Assembly (NCBI GenBank): GCA_035527995.1
Contig: DATKZJ010000050.1
Location: 1-9,321 of the forward strand
Origin: JAFGTF01 sp035527995
GTDB lineage: Bacteria; Spirochaetota; B62-G9; DRHN01
DNA: 9,321 bases
Direction: 5' to 3'
This document shows, one piece after another, positions 6,555-9,321 of this stretch. Numbering within the stretch: position 1 is the stretch's first letter; every line of letters begins with the position of its first letter. The notes under the pieces were generated by a model that saw only the letters and a program-made list of their open reading frames with translations, had not been told where the DNA came from and ran no database searches. A program made the translations under genes and the position numbers.

Positions 6555-7580
6555 TCATCCCCTCTCCGGGGACTGTGTTTTCCCCTTAAACCCGAACAGC
6601 TCGAGCCGCTTCTCTAAGATTTCTTTTACCTTGTTCCTGGACACGAGATCCGCGATCCTGATCCCGTTGTAGGCAGCAATCATATCCGAGGTCCCATGCC
6701 CTATTACCATTATTCCGTTGAGACCGAGAAGCGGTGCGCCTCCGTACTCCCTGGGGTCTATCTTATTGTTCAGCTTCCTTATGGCGGGATAGCCGAGGGC
6801 AAAACCGATTCGCTGGAAGAGGTGGTATCCTATCTCCTGCCACACGAACTCGAAGGTGAGCTTGAACACCCTCTCCGTCACCTTCACAACCACGTTCCCT
6901 ACAAAACCGTCGCACACGATCACATCGACGTCGCCATCGTAGATGCCGTAGCCCTCTATGTTCCCAATGAAGTTGAAATCGACGTCTTTCAGAAGGTCGT
7001 ACGTCTTGAGTGTGAGCTCATTCCCCTTTGATTTCTCCTCCCCCACACTCAATATACCGACAGAGGGGTTCTTCTTTCCCTGCACCTGTTTGGCGTATAC
7101 CTCCCCCATGATGGCAAACTGGGCGAGATATTCGGGTGTGCATTCGAGGTTTGCACCCGCATCGAGCAGAAGACTCCATCCTTTCAGGGTGGGGACATAA
7201 GTCGCGAGTCCCGGCCTCAGCACACCATCCATCCTTCCCATGTTCATGAGAGAAGCTACAAGGCTCGCGCCGGTATTCCCTGGCGAGAACACCCCCTGAA
7301 CCTTCCCCTCCCCTGCAAGCCTCGTGCAGACCATGATCGAGGAGTCCTTCTTTTTTTTACATGCAGTGGTCGGCACTTCATGCATGCCGATGATTTCGGA
7401 CGCGTGCTCGGTCTTTACCTTTCTTCTGTCTACGAACTTGATCTTTTTGAGATACTTCTCGATGAGCTCGCTGTCACCCACGAGCCGGACACTTACCCCA
7501 AGCTCCTGCACCGCCTTGAGCGCACCCCTTATTATCACCTCTGGGGGCTTCTCTCCGCTCATTACGTCAACTGCTATCAT
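6555..7580 (-). CDS. plsX: Phosphate acyltransferase PlsX
   Basis: PlsX converts acyl-ACP and phosphate to acyl-phosphate, the donor used by PlsY to start glycerophospholipid synthesis; it is a peripheral membrane-associated enzyme. The 341-residue protein has the family motifs SPGNTGA (99-105), LLLDAGANLECTPEYLAQFA (137-156), GNEL (186-189), FIGNIEG (204-210), DVIVCDGFVGNVVVK (219-233), EYGGAPLLGLNG (278-289) and a terminal IGHGTSD. The N-terminus reads IAVDVMSGEKPPE where most members have a Gly-Gly-Asp version of this loop, a mild departure. The start lies 6 bases after the rpmF stop, with AGAGGAAG inside the end of rpmF serving as a slightly distant ribosome binding site, so the two are co-transcribed as in many bacteria. 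Confidence 0.96.
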   Translation of the reverse strand: MIAVDVMSGEKPPEVIIRGALKAVQELGVSVRLVGDSELIEKYLKKIKFVDRRKVKTEHASEIIGMHEVPTTACKKKKDSSIMVCTRLAGEGKVQGVFSPGNTGASLVASLMNMGRMDGVLRPGLATYVPTLKGWSLLLDAGANLECTPEYLAQFAIMGEVYAKQVQGKKNPSVGILSVGEEKSKGNELTLKTYDLLKDVDFNFIGNIEGYGIYDGDVDVIVCDGFVGNVVVKVTERVFKLTFEFVWQEIGYHLFQRIGFALGYPAIRKLNNKIDPREYGGAPLLGLNGIMVIGHGTSDMIAAYNGIRIADLVSRNKVKEILEKRLELFGFKGKTQSPERG

Positions 7581-7586
7581 TTAGGG

Positions 7587-7772
7587 TCAATCTTCCTCTG
7601 TGGAGACGATTTCTCTATCTTTGTAGTATCCGCAGTTGGGACACACACGATGTGGGAGCTTAAAATCTCCGCACTGAGGACACTCCACTACCCCCGGTGC
7701 GCTCACCTTCATGTTATGGGACTTTCTCGTTCGTGTCCTTGATTTTGATGTCTTTCTCTTTGGTACAGCCAT
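7587..7772 (-). CDS. rpmF: 50S ribosomal protein L32
   Basis: A 61-residue basic ribosomal protein. The N-terminus MAVPKRKTSKSRTRTRKSH is characteristic, and a zinc ribbon is formed by C31, C34, C44 and C47 (C-x2-C-x9-C-x2-C), so this is the zinc-binding form of L32. Its place directly before plsX is conserved across many bacteria and links ribosome supply to lipid synthesis. GGAG lies 10 bases before the ATG. The upstream gap to pta (103 bases) is AT-rich with several -10-like hexamers on the minus strand (TATATT at 7814-7819, TATAGT at 7793-7798), but none has a convincing -35, so a promoter there is likely but not placed. Confidence 0.98.
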   Translation of the reverse strand: MAVPKRKTSKSRTRTRKSHNMKVSAPGVVECPQCGDFKLPHRVCPNCGYYKDREIVSTEED

Positions 7773-7875
7773 ATGATAACTACTCCATTACCACTATAAT
7801 CTTGCAAATGTGTAATATACTGAATAAAACATACCAAAGGAAATATAAAAACGCCTGTTTCCCGATCGAGTTTTC

Positions 7876-8871
7876 CTATGCCGTCTGGACCGCCGTGATA
7901 GCCACGACATTGACGATATCCTCACTGGAGCATCCGCGCGAGAGATCGTTCACAGGCCGTGCGAGTCCCTGGAGTATAGGCCCGTAAGCCTCTGCTCCCC
8001 CGAACCGCTGGACGAGCTTGTACCCAATGTTGCCTGCGTTCAGGTCCGGAAATATCAGCACATTCGCCTTTCCTCCTACAGGAGACTTTGGACACTTTTT
8101 ATCGGCCACATCTTTCACGAGCGCCGCATCCAACTGAAGCTCCCCGTCGATGAGAAGGTCCGGGCTCTGTTCTCTCACAATCTTCAGCCCCTCTCTCACT
8201 CTATCAATGCTCTCATGCTCCGCACTTCCCTTCGTCGAGAAAGAAAGCATCGCGATGCAAGGCTCAACCCCGATGAGTTTGCGTGCTGTTTGGGCGGATG
8301 CCATAGCGATCTCGGCTAGCTGTCTCGAATCGGGGGACGGAACCGTTCCGCAATCGGCAAAGACGAGCTGCCCGTCGAGTCCGAAAGATTTTTCCCGTAC
8401 GATCATCACCATGCTGCTGGACACAGTCCGGATTCCGGGCTGCACCCCTATCACCGCGAGGGATGTGCGGAGTACATCTGCCGTCGAATTCACCGCTCCT
8501 ACAACCATCCCGTCCGCGCTACCCGCCCTCACCATGAGAGCGCCGTATACAAGCGGCTCCCTTATCTTGGCCCTGGCATCTTCAAGCGTTATACCTTTGT
8601 GCTTTCGGAGCGCGTAGTAGGTACGGACGAACTCTTCATGGTACCCGTCCTCCTCACAATCAACGATGTTGACCCGGGAAATATCTGTCCCCTCCTTCTC
8701 TGAGAACTCCCTGATCTCTTCCGAGTTGCCGACGAATGTCACCTCTCTCGCCAGGCTTTCCTTCAGTACTTTACAAGCTGCCTCGTGCGTGCGTATATCG
8801 AGCGATTCCGGAAGTACGATGTGGGCTCCCCTCGCCTTCGCTTTTGCCCAAACAGTCTCACGAAAATCCAT
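7876..8871 (-). CDS. pta: Phosphate acetyltransferase
   Basis: Pta interconverts acetyl-CoA plus phosphate with acetyl phosphate plus CoA; with acetate kinase it produces acetate and ATP or activates acetate. From the chosen start the protein has 331 residues, the size of the short single-domain class without the N-terminal DRTGG/AAA part of E. coli Pta. Motifs include IVLPES near the N-terminus, SSSMVMI, VFADCGTVPSPD, LIFPDLNAGNIGYKLVQR and GPILQGLARPVNDLSRGCS; S311 and R312 in DLSRG match the catalytic Ser and Arg of the Methanosarcina enzyme. The ATG at 8871 is preferred over an in-frame ATG at 8928 because of its strong ribosome binding site and because family members start at this point. 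A related phosphotransbutyrylase is possible but less likely. No acetate kinase gene is in the window. The gap to coaD is 113 bases with this start. Confidence 0.93.
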   Translation of the reverse strand: MDFRETVWAKAKARGAHIVLPESLDIRTHEAACKVLKESLAREVTFVGNSEEIREFSEKEGTDISRVNIVDCEEDGYHEEFVRTYYALRKHKGITLEDARAKIREPLVYGALMVRAGSADGMVVGAVNSTADVLRTSLAVIGVQPGIRTVSSSMVMIVREKSFGLDGQLVFADCGTVPSPDSRQLAEIAMASAQTARKLIGVEPCIAMLSFSTKGSAEHESIDRVREGLKIVREQSPDLLIDGELQLDAALVKDVADKKCPKSPVGGKANVLIFPDLNAGNIGYKLVQRFGGAEAYGPILQGLARPVNDLSRGCSSEDIVNVVAITAVQTA

Positions 8872-8874
8872 TAT

Positions 8875-8883
8875 CTTCTCCTC
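8875..8883 (-). promoter_or_regulatory. Ribosome binding site deciding the pta start
   Basis: On the minus strand GAGGAGAAG precedes the ATG at 8871, with AGGAG 6 bases away. This is stronger than the GGGGGA upstream of the alternative in-frame ATG at 8928, which would add 19 residues without family resemblance. Confidence 0.7.
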
Positions 8884-8912
8884 GTTTTCCTGTGTCCCAC
8901 AAAGGAGATTCG

Positions 8913-8926
8913 GGCGATTCATCGCC
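8913..8926 (-). other. Small inverted repeat in the coaD-pta gap
   Basis: GGCGAT-TC-ATCGCC is a symmetric element with 6-base arms. In the transcript it could form a 5-bp hairpin with a UGAA loop about 40 bases before the pta start. No T-tract follows, so it is not a terminator. Function is unknown. Confidence 0.3.
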
Positions 8927-8984
8927 ATTATGTCCCCCGACAGAGTCGACCTGATAGTTACCGTATTCGGATTAGTTTATGGAA

Positions 8985-9321
8985 TTACTGTGAATTAAAC
9001 TTCCTCTTTAAGTATCTTTCCACAACGGAAGGGACTTTATCAGAGATATCTCCGCCAAGCCTCGCAACCTCTCGTACAAGTGAGCTTCTAAGAAAGGAGT
9101 AGCGCTCGTCCGTCATCATGAATATGGTATCCACTTCCCTGTTTAAATGGCGGTTCATGAGCGCGAGCTCGAGTTCATATTCGAAATCCGAGAGGGCACG
9201 GAGCCCTCGAATAATTGTTACCGCATTGACCTTTGCCGCGTATTCGACGAGAAGACCGTCGAAACAGCTCACTTCGATGTTTTCATACTCACTCACGATC
9301 TCTTTGAGCATCTCTACTCTC
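8985..9321 (-). CDS. coaD: Phosphopantetheine adenylyltransferase, 5' end cut by window edge
   Basis: CoaD transfers AMP from ATP to 4'-phosphopantetheine, giving dephospho-CoA, the penultimate step of CoA synthesis. The visible C-terminal 112 residues contain the hallmark IIRGLRALSDFEYELELALMN, which binds substrate, then MMTDERYSFLRSSLVREVARLGGDI, matching the conserved SS-x-V-[KR]-E-[VI]-A nucleotide-binding segment. The full protein is normally about 160 residues, so roughly 50 N-terminal residues, including the TxGHxD/HxGH motif, lie beyond the window. An in-frame ATG at 9311 is internal, because coding similarity (RVEML) continues to the edge. CoA made here feeds acetyl-CoA, malonyl-CoA and the ACP arm used by the downstream genes. 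Confidence 0.95.
   Translation of the reverse strand, partial: RVEMLKEIVSEYENIEVSCFDGLLVEYAAKVNAVTIIRGLRALSDFEYELELALMNRHLNREVDTIFMMTDERYSFLRSSLVREVARLGGDISDKVPSVVERYLKRKFNSQ

Noticed and set aside
6545..6571. Possible intrinsic terminator after plsX (CCGG arms followed by six T on the minus strand)
   Set aside because: Only a 4-bp stem with an 11-base loop, or alternatively CCCC/GGGG not adjacent to the T run; too weak to call, although the T-tract is suggestive.
7333..7380. Run of T (seen as AAG/AAA codons on the minus strand) in plsX, as a possible frameshift site
   Set aside because: The frame continues through KKKKDSS with PlsX motifs intact on both sides, and there is no downstream frame that would yield a sensible alternative product.
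7840..7875. Possible terminator after pta, because of GGCGTTTTTAT on the minus strand
   Set aside because: No complementary arm for the GC-rich bases before the T run could be found.

Overview
The window is a compact stretch of bacterial housekeeping chromosome. Every gene I can support lies on the minus strand, so transcription runs from the high coordinates to the low ones. In that order the genes are coaD (5' end cut by the window edge), pta, rpmF, plsX, fabH, fabD, fabG, acpP, fabF, rnc and a holB-like gene for DNA polymerase III subunit delta' (3' end cut by the window edge). No tRNA, rRNA, CRISPR array, insertion sequence, integrase or phage gene is visible, and no stretch longer than about 130 bases lacks a gene.

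The core (about 2089-7772) is the widespread rpmF-plsX-fabH-fabD-fabG-acpP-fabF cluster for type II fatty acid synthesis and the first step of phospholipid synthesis. PlsX makes acyl-phosphate from acyl-ACP. FabD loads malonyl groups onto ACP (acpP), FabH starts chains from acetyl-CoA, FabF elongates them and FabG reduces the beta-keto intermediates. Acetyl-CoA carboxylase, FabZ/FabA and an enoyl reductase are absent, so the pathway is completed elsewhere. Upstream, coaD makes dephospho-CoA (a precursor of CoA and hence of the ACP prosthetic group), and pta interconverts acetyl-CoA and acetyl phosphate. The left end joins this cluster to RNA processing (rnc) and replication (holB) by very tight spacing: fabF and rnc overlap by 14 bases, and the rnc stop codon directly abuts the holB GTG start.

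The longer gaps are regulatory candidates. The gap before fabH holds a good sigma70-like promoter. The gap before fabD holds a weaker promoter whose spacer contains a 15-bp perfect palindrome. The gap before acpP holds inverted repeats and shares a 9-mer with that palindrome. The cluster is therefore probably several overlapping transcription units rather than one.

The organism looks like a Gram-negative-type bacterium of moderate GC content. The gene set and order would suit Desulfobacterota (former Deltaproteobacteria) or a related lineage, but this is a weak inference. I found no clearly new biological system. The most unusual items are a long, basic, repeat-built C-terminal tail on RNase III, an apparent insertion of roughly 75 residues in the delta' subunit, and the palindrome in the fabD promoter.
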